Shown: piece by piece, positions 1 to 9,000 of the stretch
Layout of the letters: every line of letters starts with the position of its first letter
Numbering within the stretch: the first letter of the stretch is position 1
Assembly (NCBI GenBank): GCA_963625295.1
Contig: CAVFTC010000030.1
Coordinates: forward strand, 1-20,587
Length of the DNA stretch: 20,587 bases
Direction: 5' to 3'
Origin: CAG-488 sp963625295
GTDB taxonomy: Bacteria; Bacillota; Clostridia; Oscillospirales; Acutalibacteraceae
Notes under the pieces: generated by a model
Seen by the model: only the letters and a program-made list of their open reading frames with translations
Told to the model about the DNA's origin: nothing
Database searches by the model: none
Made by a program: the position numbers and the translations under genes

Positions 1-1
1 C

Positions 2-109
2 AATTTATCTGATAATATTATTATAAGCCAAACTGGAATGGTGGATTTTGGCGATCCTGATTACAGTTTTCACCGGTTGCAGACCGGAATTTTAACGGAG
101 GTGTTTTAG
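2..109 (+). CDS. possible 3' end of an upstream gene (partial)
   Basis: This frame is open from the window edge to a TAG at 107-109 that directly abuts the GTG start of the next gene. It gives about 35 residues ending in GILTEVF. The peptide has an ordinary mixed composition (acidic, aromatic and polar residues), but no motif I recognise. The next gene's ribosome binding site would lie inside its last codons, a common operon arrangement. Against it, 36 open codons can occur by chance, the first third is AT-rich, and a short CCGGT/ACCGG hairpin (73-87) would also fit a leader region. I cannot say which it is. Confidence 0.33.
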   Translation, partial: NLSDNIIISQTGMVDFGDPDYSFHRLQTGILTEVF

Positions 110-3100
110 GTGAAACAATCCAAACGACTGTTGTGCGTTCTCATCGCTATTATCATGATGCTTTCATGCTTCACGGTTGGCGTAAGCGCATACAAAACTA
201 ACTACACTACCTGTAGCTACAGCAGTGTAAAAAAGCCCGTTTTCACGAAAGAGCAGGCAGCTTCCGCTGTTCTTGACTATCTTGATGACGAGGTTCTTGC
301 AGGACTGGATGTAAATTTTGACTTGGAACAGCTAAGTCTTCACATTCACATCTATTCTCTCGATTCTCTCTTTGATTCAATAAGAGCTATTTCCAAGCAT
401 ACTCTTTACAAAATGTTCAGCTTCGGAAATGTTGACGATCTGAGCTTCGATATTCCTCAGAATACGGACATCAGACGCCGCTCCGAAACGATGACGGATC
501 TTGAGGTTCTCGGATACCTTCTTCAGTGGCTTCAGGTTAATGCCGATCCGCTTTATCTTTGGGCAGATAACTCCTTTAGCCTCGGTATCATAAAGAATTT
601 CTGGAATCCGAAGGAAAAGATCCCGATGCTCAATGACCTTCACGGTTATATCAACGAGATGGTTTATAAGGCATTGATCAATGCCGACGGAACAGGCTTT
701 GCCGTTGGCGGAGCTTACGATAACCTTGACTACATAGTCAATGATTTCTTCAACAATCATCTTGTCAAGTTCGTCTGCGATAAGCTTGCAAAGGCCGACG
801 GTTCAAACGCAGTGGCGGATTTCCTCGGTCTTGCGAAGAATGAGGACGGAACGCTGAAGGACAATGTCAAATTTGTTGACCTTCTGCCGTCGCTCAAGAC
901 ATCCATAGGCTCTTCAATTGACTTTACAACGGTTAAGACCTATGATTTCATCGAGGCACTTTTCGACGCACTCATTGATGACATCGTCGTTAAATATGCC
1001 GGTACGCTTATCCTTGACGCTCTTAAGATAGATCCTAATGATACAACGGCGGATACATCTTATATCAATATTGCTATAAGCCTTTTCGTCACGAACGAAT
1101 CAATGGGTCTTCCCGAAGATGCAACACAGGATGAAATGATCGCCAAATTCCTTGAGTCTAAGGGCGTTGAAAATCCGACTGCCCCGAAGCCGATAGATAA
1201 AGTTAATGCTACCCTTCAGTATATCCTTAAGGAAGGCCTTACGAAGTATATCTACTTTAAGGACGACGGAAACGGCGGAAAATATCTCACACTCGAGCCG
1301 ACCTTTGTTACACAGATTTCCGGCTATATCAAGACCTTGCTTCCGATCGTAGGCTCGTTCTGGAAGGATGCTCCGGAGATCACTGACGAGGAGTCAAAGG
1401 CACTTGAAACAATGAACGACGAGCAGACATTCGCTTTCCTTGTTAAGTTCCTTCTTGAGGCTCTTGTTGATGATGTTGAATTCTCCGAGGAATGCAACTC
1501 GATCAGAGAGCTTGCAACCTATACTCTTATTGATGTATTGAAGGATCTCTATCCGAGTGCCGAGTTCGAGGATCTCATGGCGCAGAAGGATGCGGACGGT
1601 AACTACATCGGTTCTCAGTATAACCCGGACGGCGACTGGTGTCTTGACCTCACCGCTGCTTTGGTTGACTATTATCTTGTCGGCGAGTTCGGCATGGAGA
1701 CGGTTAACTCCGACCCCACAAAGATTACATTTGACGCCGAGCTTAACGCAGCATTCGATTTCTTCCTCACGAAGTATTCAAAGCTCTTCAACCTCGGCTC
1801 TGCGGCAAGCGGCACCGATGTTTGGGCAAAGGTTTATTATTCGGTTAACCAGGTTATTCCTCTTACCAATATTCTCTACGGTGTAGAGAACAGCAAGGAT
1901 GGTTTCAGAGAGATCGTTATGGATAAGCTCCTGAACGCAGTTCTTGATTTTGACATCAACACGGTTCTTTCGCTTATCGGCCGCCGTGCTTCAACTTCAA
2001 CTCTCACGGCAACGCTCGATAAGCCGCTTACCCAGATCGTTACAAATCTTCTTGCAAGAGTACTCAACGGTTTGTTCCAGCTTCCTCATTATGAGACTGC
2101 CGGTACGACCGACAATGCAACGCAGCTCTCATTGATTATTCCGTACAGCTACACAAAGCTCGACCAGATCATAACGAATGTCAATTCGGGCGGCGCAAAC
2201 AACGGAACAGGACTTAAAAATACCGTTAAGATGCTTCTTGCAAGTCTCGGTAATATTACGGGAACAGGTTCTCTTTGCGACACATCTCTCGACCTTGTTG
2301 CTGAGCTTCTCGGTGTAATTGATCTTGATACCTATGATTATGTAACTGTTGATTACAACACCAATCACCAGGTCGGAATGACCTACAGCATCAGTGAATT
2401 CAGAGCAATCTATGATGAGCTTGCGCTCACAGGAAATGAAGGACTTAATTATTACGATGATGACTACGAGTATTTCCACATGGTCGATTTCGCTCCTTGG
2501 GCATACCTTGCATTCAGATCGACTTTGAGAACAGCCGGAAACCTTATCTCTCAGTACGACGAGGCAAAGGCAGGCAAGGCGGACTTCCCGACCAACTCCG
2601 ATATCACATTCAACTGCTATGCGCTCATGAAGTACAAGGAGATTCTTATCGGAAACCAGACCGAGAAGTCAACATATCAGCTTGAAAAGGTTCTTAATAA
2701 GGTCGGAACGGTCAACTATAACGACAATCTCAATGCCGACGGAACGAAGAAATATACCGACAGAACATGGAATGCTTACTGGAATGCATATCAGTTTGCA
2801 GTCAAGGTTTTGAGCGAGTACAACCAAAAGGTTGCTTCCGGAACGACCATGGAATACAGACAGTCCAAGATCAACACGGCAAGACGCCAGCTTTCAAAGG
2901 CATATAACTCGCTGAAGGCATATATCGGACTTGCCGACTATACACAGCTTGACGCACAGATCAGCCGTGTTGCAAACCTCTTCCCGCCGAGCACATATAC
3001 GGACGCTTCGGTTCAGGCGGTTGTCGAGGCTTACAACGAGGGCAGAAAGCTTGACCGTGACTACGATTTGGATAGCCAGAAGCTTATTGATACCTATTAT

Positions 3101-3694
3101 AAGAGACTTTATGATGCTATCGAAAAGCTTGAAAATGTTGCTACGATCGAGTTCTACAATTCAGGCGACAAGTCGTTCAATCAGAACATTGACTACCGTT
3201 ACGGTTATGCAATCGGTTTTGATGACGGATTCTGGTCAGATACCGACAAGGAAAACTACGGCGGCGCAGAATACTTCAGCGATTTCTTCGCAAGCGAATA
3301 CGGATACTCCGGAGACGGTGATATCTGCATTAAGCAGACCAAGAACGGCCCCGGCACAGGCTCAAAGCTTCAGGTTGTTGAGGATCAGTACGGCGAGTAC
3401 ATCGTTAAGAACGAGTTCACGCTCATCATGTTCGGCGATGTTAACGGCGACGGAAATATCGACGGACAGGACGCCGTAATCCTCAAGGCATATGCATCGC
3501 TTATGCTTGATCCGGATTTGATTGCAGACTACACGAAGTATGCGGGCGACCTCAACTTTGACGGCAATATCGGTAACTCCGATGTTAAGTCGGTCGAAAA
3601 TGCCGGTGTGCACAAGGAGACTATCAACCAGGCTCCTTCGGAGTGTATCGGTAAGTACACATCGTTCATCGATCTTGCAAATCAAACAAAATAA
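110..3694 (+). CDS. large secreted dockerin-containing protein of unknown function
   Basis: A 1194-residue exported protein. The GTG start is chosen because GGAGG lies at 97-101, 8 nt upstream, and the product begins with a signal peptide: Lys/Arg, a hydrophobic core, then a likely signal peptidase I site after VSA near residue 27. Residues about 30-880 are acidic, Leu/Phe-rich and mostly helical in character, with no family I recognise. Residues about 885-1010 look like two FIVAR-type helical units; the second opens with LADYTQLD and contains YTDASVQAVVEAYNEG. A type I dockerin occupies about 1107-1175, with two calcium loops, DVNGDGNIDGQD from 1110 and DLNFDGNIGNSD from 1147. Both keep the Asp/Asn ligands at loop positions 1, 3, 5 and 12. 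In the known families, dockerins bind cohesins and so tie a protein to a scaffold or the cell surface. The gene ends with its own terminator. Export and dockerin are secure; the function of the long middle region is unknown. Confidence 0.88.
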   Translation: MKQSKRLLCVLIAIIMMLSCFTVGVSAYKTNYTTCSYSSVKKPVFTKEQAASAVLDYLDDEVLAGLDVNFDLEQLSLHIHIYSLDSLFDSIRAISKHTLYKMFSFGNVDDLSFDIPQNTDIRRRSETMTDLEVLGYLLQWLQVNADPLYLWADNSFSLGIIKNFWNPKEKIPMLNDLHGYINEMVYKALINADGTGFAVGGAYDNLDYIVNDFFNNHLVKFVCDKLAKADGSNAVADFLGLAKNEDGTLKDNVKFVDLLPSLKTSIGSSIDFTTVKTYDFIEALFDALIDDIVVKYAGTLILDALKIDPNDTTADTSYINIAISLFVTNESMGLPEDATQDEMIAKFLESKGVENPTAPKPIDKVNATLQYILKEGLTKYIYFKDDGNGGKYLTLEPTFVTQISGYIKTLLPIVGSFWKDAPEITDEESKALETMNDEQTFAFLVKFLLEALVDDVEFSEECNSIRELATYTLIDVLKDLYPSAEFEDLMAQKDADGNYIGSQYNPDGDWCLDLTAALVDYYLVGEFGMETVNSDPTKITFDAELNAAFDFFLTKYSKLFNLGSAASGTDVWAKVYYSVNQVIPLTNILYGVENSKDGFREIVMDKLLNAVLDFDINTVLSLIGRRASTSTLTATLDKPLTQIVTNLLARVLNGLFQLPHYETAGTTDNATQLSLIIPYSYTKLDQIITNVNSGGANNGTGLKNTVKMLLASLGNITGTGSLCDTSLDLVAELLGVIDLDTYDYVTVDYNTNHQVGMTYSISEFRAIYDELALTGNEGLNYYDDDYEYFHMVDFAPWAYLAFRSTLRTAGNLISQYDEAKAGKADFPTNSDITFNCYALMKYKEILIGNQTEKSTYQLEKVLNKVGTVNYNDNLNADGTKKYTDRTWNAYWNAYQFAVKVLSEYNQKVASGTTMEYRQSKINTARRQLSKAYNSLKAYIGLADYTQLDAQISRVANLFPPSTYTDASVQAVVEAYNEGRKLDRDYDLDSQKLIDTYYKRLYDAIEKLENVATIEFYNSGDKSFNQNIDYRYGYAIGFDDGFWSDTDKENYGGAEYFSDFFASEYGYSGDGDICIKQTKNGPGTGSKLQVVEDQYGEYIVKNEFTLIMFGDVNGDGNIDGQDAVILKAYASLMLDPDLIADYTKYAGDLNFDGNIGNSDVKSVENAGVHKETINQAPSECIGKYTSFIDLANQTK

Positions 3695-3710
3695 GCAAAT
3701 AAAAATATTG

Positions 3711-3741
3711 AAGCTGTCGGCAAAACGGCAGCTTCTTTTTT
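3711..3741 (+). terminator. intrinsic terminator between the dockerin gene and the GH95-like gene
   Basis: The arms AAGCTGTCG (3711-3719) and CGGCAGCTT (3726-3734) form a 9-bp stem with one G-T pair and a 6-nt loop. A C and a run of T (3736-3741) follow. The GGAGG of the next gene starts only 2 nt after the T run, so the stop signal sits inside the 60-nt gap between the two genes and could tune read-through into the second. Confidence 0.8.
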
Positions 3742-3754
3742 CGGAGGCTGCGAT

Positions 3755-5824
3755 TTGAAGCATACTGTAATTATAACCCAAAGACCCGTCAGGACGGGCA
3801 AGGAATCCACACCGGACGGAGCGATATGCGGTAACGGTGATGTCGGAGTTATCCTCGGCGAATATGAAAACGGATTGGCGTGCTATATAAGCAAGGCGGA
3901 TTTTTGGCTCGCCGGCGAGGACGGACAGGGCGACGGCGGCATAAAGCCTGTCGGAATTTTGAAAATTGACATACCGAAAAATCTTTATGAAAATTATTAT
4001 GTTGAGCAGCGCATGGACGAGGGCGAAATATTCTGCCGCTTTTCCGACGGTGAGGACAGCATAAAGGTTTTGATTTTTGTTGATCGAAGCAACAGGGCTT
4101 GGGCTGAAATTTCTTACTCGAACGGCATAAAGGCGACCCCTTGCGATTTTTCGCCGTTCGAGCTAAAAAGCGGAAAGACCGAAGAAAAAGAAATCGAAGG
4201 CATAAGGGTTTTTAACACGGAGCTTACGGGTGACGACCTTGTTTTTGAAACAAGCATTACCGCAGCGTTCGGTCGGAAGCTGCTGAAAAATAAATGCATC
4301 TGTGCCGTTTCGCTCAACTCAAATCATGACGCTGCGCCGTTGAATTCAGAGGAGATCTCCGAAGAAAATTTTAAAAAAAATCACAAGGAAAATATGCGAT
4401 GGTGGACGGAATTTTACAAAAAATCCTGTTTTAAAATGAGCGATGCTTTTCTTGAAATGAACTGGTATGCATCGCAATATCTGCTTGCCGTCTGCTCATT
4501 AAACAATGATTTTCCTCCCGGACTTTACGGCAATTTTATTACAAAAGAGCGCGTTAATTGGAAGGGCGACTACCATCTTAATTATAACTACCAAGGCTCT
4601 TTTTACGGCGCATGTTCATCGAATCATGTTGAACTGACGGATTGCTATGCGGCGCCTATCCTTGATTTCAGAAAAAAAGGAAAAGAATTTTCACAAAAGC
4701 TTCTCGGTCAAAAGGGAGTTTTTTATCCGATCGGAATAGGACCGAGGGGCATGGTCACGGAAAAAAGCGACACGGTTTGGGAGAAAATGTTCCTCGGCCA
4801 GCGCAGCAATGCCGTCCATGCTGCCGACATAATGATAATGCGCTGGTATGCGACATATGATCTTGACTATGCCGAAAAGATTTATCCGTTCTTTCTTGAT
4901 GTTGCGGATTTTTGGGAGGGCTACCTCGAGAAACGGGACGGCGTTTACAATGTCGTTCATGATTCGATTCATGAAATACCGTATTATAAGGACGATTTTG
5001 ATCCCAAAAAATATAAGAAGCAGATCAACGAGGAGAATAATCTGCTTACGCTCGGATTGCTCAGAATGTTTTTTAAATGTATTATTGATATTTCCGTTGA
5101 GCTTGGCGCAGATGAAAATCGTAGAGAAAAATGGAAGGATATACTCGAAAACCTTCATGATTTCCCGACTTACAGAAGAAAATTTAAGAAGGTTTTTCGC
5201 TATACGACCAACGGAACTGCGTGGAACACCACAAACACTCTTTGTATTCAGCACATTTACCCGTGCGGTCAGATAGGGCTTGATTCCGGCAGAAAATTGT
5301 TTAAAACGGCAACAAATACATTTTTCTCTAACAACAGATGGTATGACGGCAACGGAGGCTGTTCGTATTATCCGTGTGCGGCAAGGCTCGGCGTCAACCC
5401 AAAGCTTATTTTGAAAAAGCTGAAAAAATATTACGAGAAGTTTCAGCTGCCCAATATGCTGGTGCTCCAAGGCGGAGGATGTCTTGAAAACAGCAGTATC
5501 GCTTCCACAACGCTGAATGAAATGGTTTTGCAAAGCTATGAGGGTAAAATTCGCATTTTCCCCGATTGGGATATGGATATCGACTGCTCGTTTGAAAATC
5601 TCAGAGCCGACGGAGCTTTCCTTGTCAGCGCATCGGTGAGCGGTGGAAAAATCGGCGTGATAAAAATCGAGAGCGAAAAGGGGAGAACGCTGAAAGTTGT
5701 CAATCCGTTTGAAAACGCAAAAATTAAAATTGGAGATAAGGAGTTTATCGCAAGCGAAAAATTTATTGAACTTGAGCTTGAAAAGAACGCAACCGCAGTT
5801 ATTAAGGCAACACCGCAAAATTAA
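3755..5824 (+). CDS. GH95-like (alpha/alpha)6-barrel glycoside hydrolase, cytoplasmic
   Basis: A 689-residue protein. The TTG start is supported by GGAGG at 3743-3747 with 7 nt spacing. There is no signal peptide, so it should act in the cytoplasm on imported sugar. The layout matches GH95 alpha-L-fucosidases: an N-terminal beta domain with GNGDVGVILGEYENG near 25-40, then a helical barrel, then a short beta domain after FPDWDMDIDCSFENLRADG. By hand alignment, N276 and N278 in WKGDYHLNYNYQG match the paired Asn of GH95. E407 in DSIHEIPYY falls where GH95 has the general acid Glu (PSxSPEN). E578 in LENSSIASTTLNEMVLQS falls where GH95 has Asp (DGNFGGTAGIAEMLLQS). The family hydrolyses fucosides or galactosides; the substrate here is open. 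The protein is shorter than typical secreted GH95 enzymes. It lies between two secreted-protein genes, behind a terminator. A related but distinct uncharacterised clade is possible. Confidence 0.66.
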   Translation: MKHTVIITQRPVRTGKESTPDGAICGNGDVGVILGEYENGLACYISKADFWLAGEDGQGDGGIKPVGILKIDIPKNLYENYYVEQRMDEGEIFCRFSDGEDSIKVLIFVDRSNRAWAEISYSNGIKATPCDFSPFELKSGKTEEKEIEGIRVFNTELTGDDLVFETSITAAFGRKLLKNKCICAVSLNSNHDAAPLNSEEISEENFKKNHKENMRWWTEFYKKSCFKMSDAFLEMNWYASQYLLAVCSLNNDFPPGLYGNFITKERVNWKGDYHLNYNYQGSFYGACSSNHVELTDCYAAPILDFRKKGKEFSQKLLGQKGVFYPIGIGPRGMVTEKSDTVWEKMFLGQRSNAVHAADIMIMRWYATYDLDYAEKIYPFFLDVADFWEGYLEKRDGVYNVVHDSIHEIPYYKDDFDPKKYKKQINEENNLLTLGLLRMFFKCIIDISVELGADENRREKWKDILENLHDFPTYRRKFKKVFRYTTNGTAWNTTNTLCIQHIYPCGQIGLDSGRKLFKTATNTFFSNNRWYDGNGGCSYYPCAARLGVNPKLILKKLKKYYEKFQLPNMLVLQGGGCLENSSIASTTLNEMVLQSYEGKIRIFPDWDMDIDCSFENLRADGAFLVSASVSGGKIGVIKIESEKGRTLKVVNPFENAKIKIGDKEFIASEKFIELELEKNATAVIKATPQN

Positions 5825-5832
5825 GGCGACAG

Positions 5833-5867
5833 CCGCTCGATTTCGGATATGATTTCGGGCGGTTTTT
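5833..5867 (+). terminator. intrinsic terminator after the GH95-like gene
   Basis: The arms CCGCTCGA (5833-5840) and TCGGGCGG (5855-5862) give an 8-bp stem with one T-G pair and a 14-nt loop. Five T (5863-5867) follow. It starts 9 nt after the stop codon and separates this gene from the next transcription unit. Confidence 0.75.
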
Positions 5868-5948
5868 GCATATCCGTTAAAAACAATTGTTATATTGGAC
5901 AAAATAGCCATAAACTTTTTGCTATAAAATAAAAATATACTAATTTTA

Positions 5949-5977
5949 TTGACGAATTGTGTATCATGTGTTAAAAT
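5949..5977 (+). promoter_or_regulatory. sigma-A type promoter for the FIVAR-repeat gene
   Basis: TTGACG (5949-5954) and TAAAAT (5972-5977) are separated by exactly 17 nt, each one base from consensus. Transcription would begin near 5984 and leave a leader of about 60 nt. The stretch from the preceding terminator to this site is AT-rich and I see no gene in it. A weaker TATACT lies at 6003-6008 without a good -35. Confidence 0.65.
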
Positions 5978-6044
5978 AACATTAGGTATATTAAACATAG
6001 GGTATACTTTGTCAAATTTTCAATAATACAAGGTGGTGTTCGTG

Positions 6045-9000
6045 ATGAAACTGAAAAGAAAGGTCATCAGTATACTTATGGTGATCGCCTTGGTGCTTTC
6101 ATCTGTTCCGCTGACTCTCATGCCGGGAGGTTTAACGGCTACGGCAGCTCCTGCCGACCCGAAGCTTGTTCTTAACAGACCTACCGCAGGCATATATGTC
6201 AACGAGGTTACGAGAGTCGCTTATGCAAGCAACTCGCTAAAGCCTCCCTCGGGGACTAATTCGGTGATAGTCAAGGCGACTAAGTCCGGTGTGCCATATC
6301 TCTCCGGAAAGTTTGCAAATATTGCATATGTCGGAGAGACTCCGTATGCAACGCAGATTTCGTTCACTCCGGGTCTGACGCTTGACAGCACACCTACCAT
6401 TTCGTGTAACAATACTACGGTCACCTACGCTTCGTCCACGCCCGCTTTTTCAAACGGTACATATACTTGGACCGTCAGCGGCGGTACGGCGACGGCGGGC
6501 ACAACGCTTGTTTTTACCGTCAGCTATTCCTACAGCGAGACGAATGAGGTAAGCGGAAAGACCTATACCAACAATTACGAAACCCAGTGCGTTTCGTATG
6601 TTGAGGCGATATCCGCTCCCACGGGAATCTATTCGACCAAGAGAACCTTTGAAAACTTCGTCCTCGGCACGGATACGAAGAACCGTTCGTATATTGCAAC
6701 CATGATTCTCGGCGAAAATACCTACGGCTCGATGTATAACAACGGAACGCCGGACGGTACGGTTGACTTCACAAACACAAGCGCATTTACCGACAGCGTC
6801 GGCGCATGGACGACCGATTTCGGTAACATGAAGAATATCGGCGGAACGAGCGCAAGCAAGGATTTCAATGTTTCTTACGCTGCCGACGGCAACCGACCGC
6901 TTGCGACGGTTTATATCGACAAGAGCGTCACATCTACGCTTTCGTCTCTCAATCTTCGTTTCCACACGGTTCTTCCGACCTATGCCTCCGACACAAAGGA
7001 GCGAGTCACCGTTAAGGTGGACAGCGCATATACCGTTTCGGGAATCGTCAACACATTCAGCTCAGACGATACATCAGACAGTCCTGCGAACGATACGACG
7101 GTAGCTTCTGAGCTTGGACTGACGCTTCCGACGGGTCAGATTCAGGTGACGGGAACAAGCCTTTCGTCTACCCTGCAAACTTATTTTGAGGGCGTAGGTC
7201 CGTGTAAGAATACCGGAACAAAGGAATACACCGTATCATTGAAATATCATACTCCGGCGGCATGGACGGTTGTTTATGTCGGTCAGTCATTCAGCTTCAG
7301 ATTTATCACATATGATAAAGGCTCTTTGAGAACCCTTGTTGAGGAGATTCAGGGAACAGACCCGACATCAATGACAACCGAGCTTTCCGAAGGCGAGTTC
7401 AAGGGCTACAATCCGCAGTCATGGTATTATTCATCAGGCTGGGAGGGCTTCAAAAATGCCTTTATCAATGCAAAGATGATTCTTGCAAAGCCCAATGAAT
7501 CTCAGTCGGATATTGATTCGGCATACAATACCCTGAAATCGGCTTACGACGAGCTGCAGATGCGCAAGGCGGACTATTCGCTTGCCGATACATATTATAA
7601 GCAGGCGATTGCGAAGAACAAGGATTACTACACCCTTGCATCATGGGCAAAGCTGCAAACGCTTCTTGATAACTATGTTGCGAACTACAGTGCCCTTTAT
7701 CAGCCGGCAGTCGATAAGACAGCGACCGATATCAAGGCGGCAATGGAGGCTCTGGAATATACGACGGCGGATTATTCCGACTTCCTTGCGAATGTAAATA
7801 CCGTTAACGAGATGATGACGCAAGCTCCGACGATATACGGTAAGAGTGCCGCAGAGGTTTATTCGGGCTGGGCGAAGGTAATTTCCGCCCTTGAAAGTGC
7901 CGACTGTATATATAATGAGCTTGAGGGCTACACGCTCGGCACATATCTTGATGTAACCGAGCAGTCAACGGTTGACGGTTACACGCTTCTACTTAAAAAC
8001 GCAATAGACAACCTTAAGCTTAACAGCGCAAATTACGCCGAGGCGTTGAAGGCTGAGAGCGCATATAAGGTGCTCAAGCTTTCCAATATCGTTGATGATA
8101 TTGCTGAGAATCTCACCAATTCGTACAATGCGCTTGTCGCTCTTCACGATTTGGATCTTTCAAGGCAGAGCGATATTGATACCGCAGTTGCAACGCTGAA
8201 ATACTGGCTTGACAATATTGAGTATAAGCCTGCCGATACGACAGCGGCGATCAATATAATTGCGGAAGCAAACGCAATCGACAGATCTCTTTACAGCGAC
8301 TTTACGGCAGTTGACAATGCGGTTGCCTCGCTGGAGTCAAAGCTTGACCTTGACATCAGATATCAAAGCGAGATCGACAGAGGCGTTGCCGCCGTAAGAT
8401 CCGCCATAGATAAGCTCACAAAGAACAGTGCGGATTATACCGATGTTGACGCTGCGATAGAGGAAGCAAATCAGGTCGAGGAAAATATTCTCACAACCTA
8501 CGCTTCATCCTACGGCTTTACCGCCGAAACCTTCTATTCAAACTGGTCGGCGGTCACAACGGCAATCAACAATGTTGTCAGAAACCTTGACAACACTAAG
8601 CAGACAACGGTTGACGGCTATGCCGCAGCCATAAGAAAGGCGATAGCCGCACTTGTCGAGAACAAGGCGGATTACACAGCCGTTACTTCGGCGCAGGAGG
8701 AGGCAGCTCCGATAATCACAGGAGGCAGCTCACTTTACACCGCCGAAAGTCTGAACAGAGTTAAGACGGCATACATGGCTGTTGTTCCCAACCTTGATAT
8801 CAGCAAGCAGGCAACGGTTGACGGCTATGCCGAGGCAATAAAGGACGCTGTAAGCAAGCTTGAATACCTTCCGGCAAGCTATACGGTCGTCGATCAAAAA
8901 ATAACCGAAGCAAATGCTAAGATTGACAGCAACGATGCATATATAGCTGCTCATCCGGGCTATTCGCTTTACACTGCCGAAACCGTTTCGGCTCTCAACC

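Noticed and set aside
4691..5998. Open frame of 435 codons on the minus strand under the GH95-like gene
   Set aside because: The plus-strand frame has family motifs, a ribosome binding site and a terminator; the antisense product is Cys/Ile/Phe-rich with no recognisable domain and runs through the downstream intergenic region.
6033..6044. GTG starts at 6033, 6036 and 6042 for the FIVAR-repeat protein
   Set aside because: The first two overlap the ribosome binding site itself, and the third is only 5 nt from it; the ATG at 6045 has 8-nt spacing and gives a standard signal peptide.
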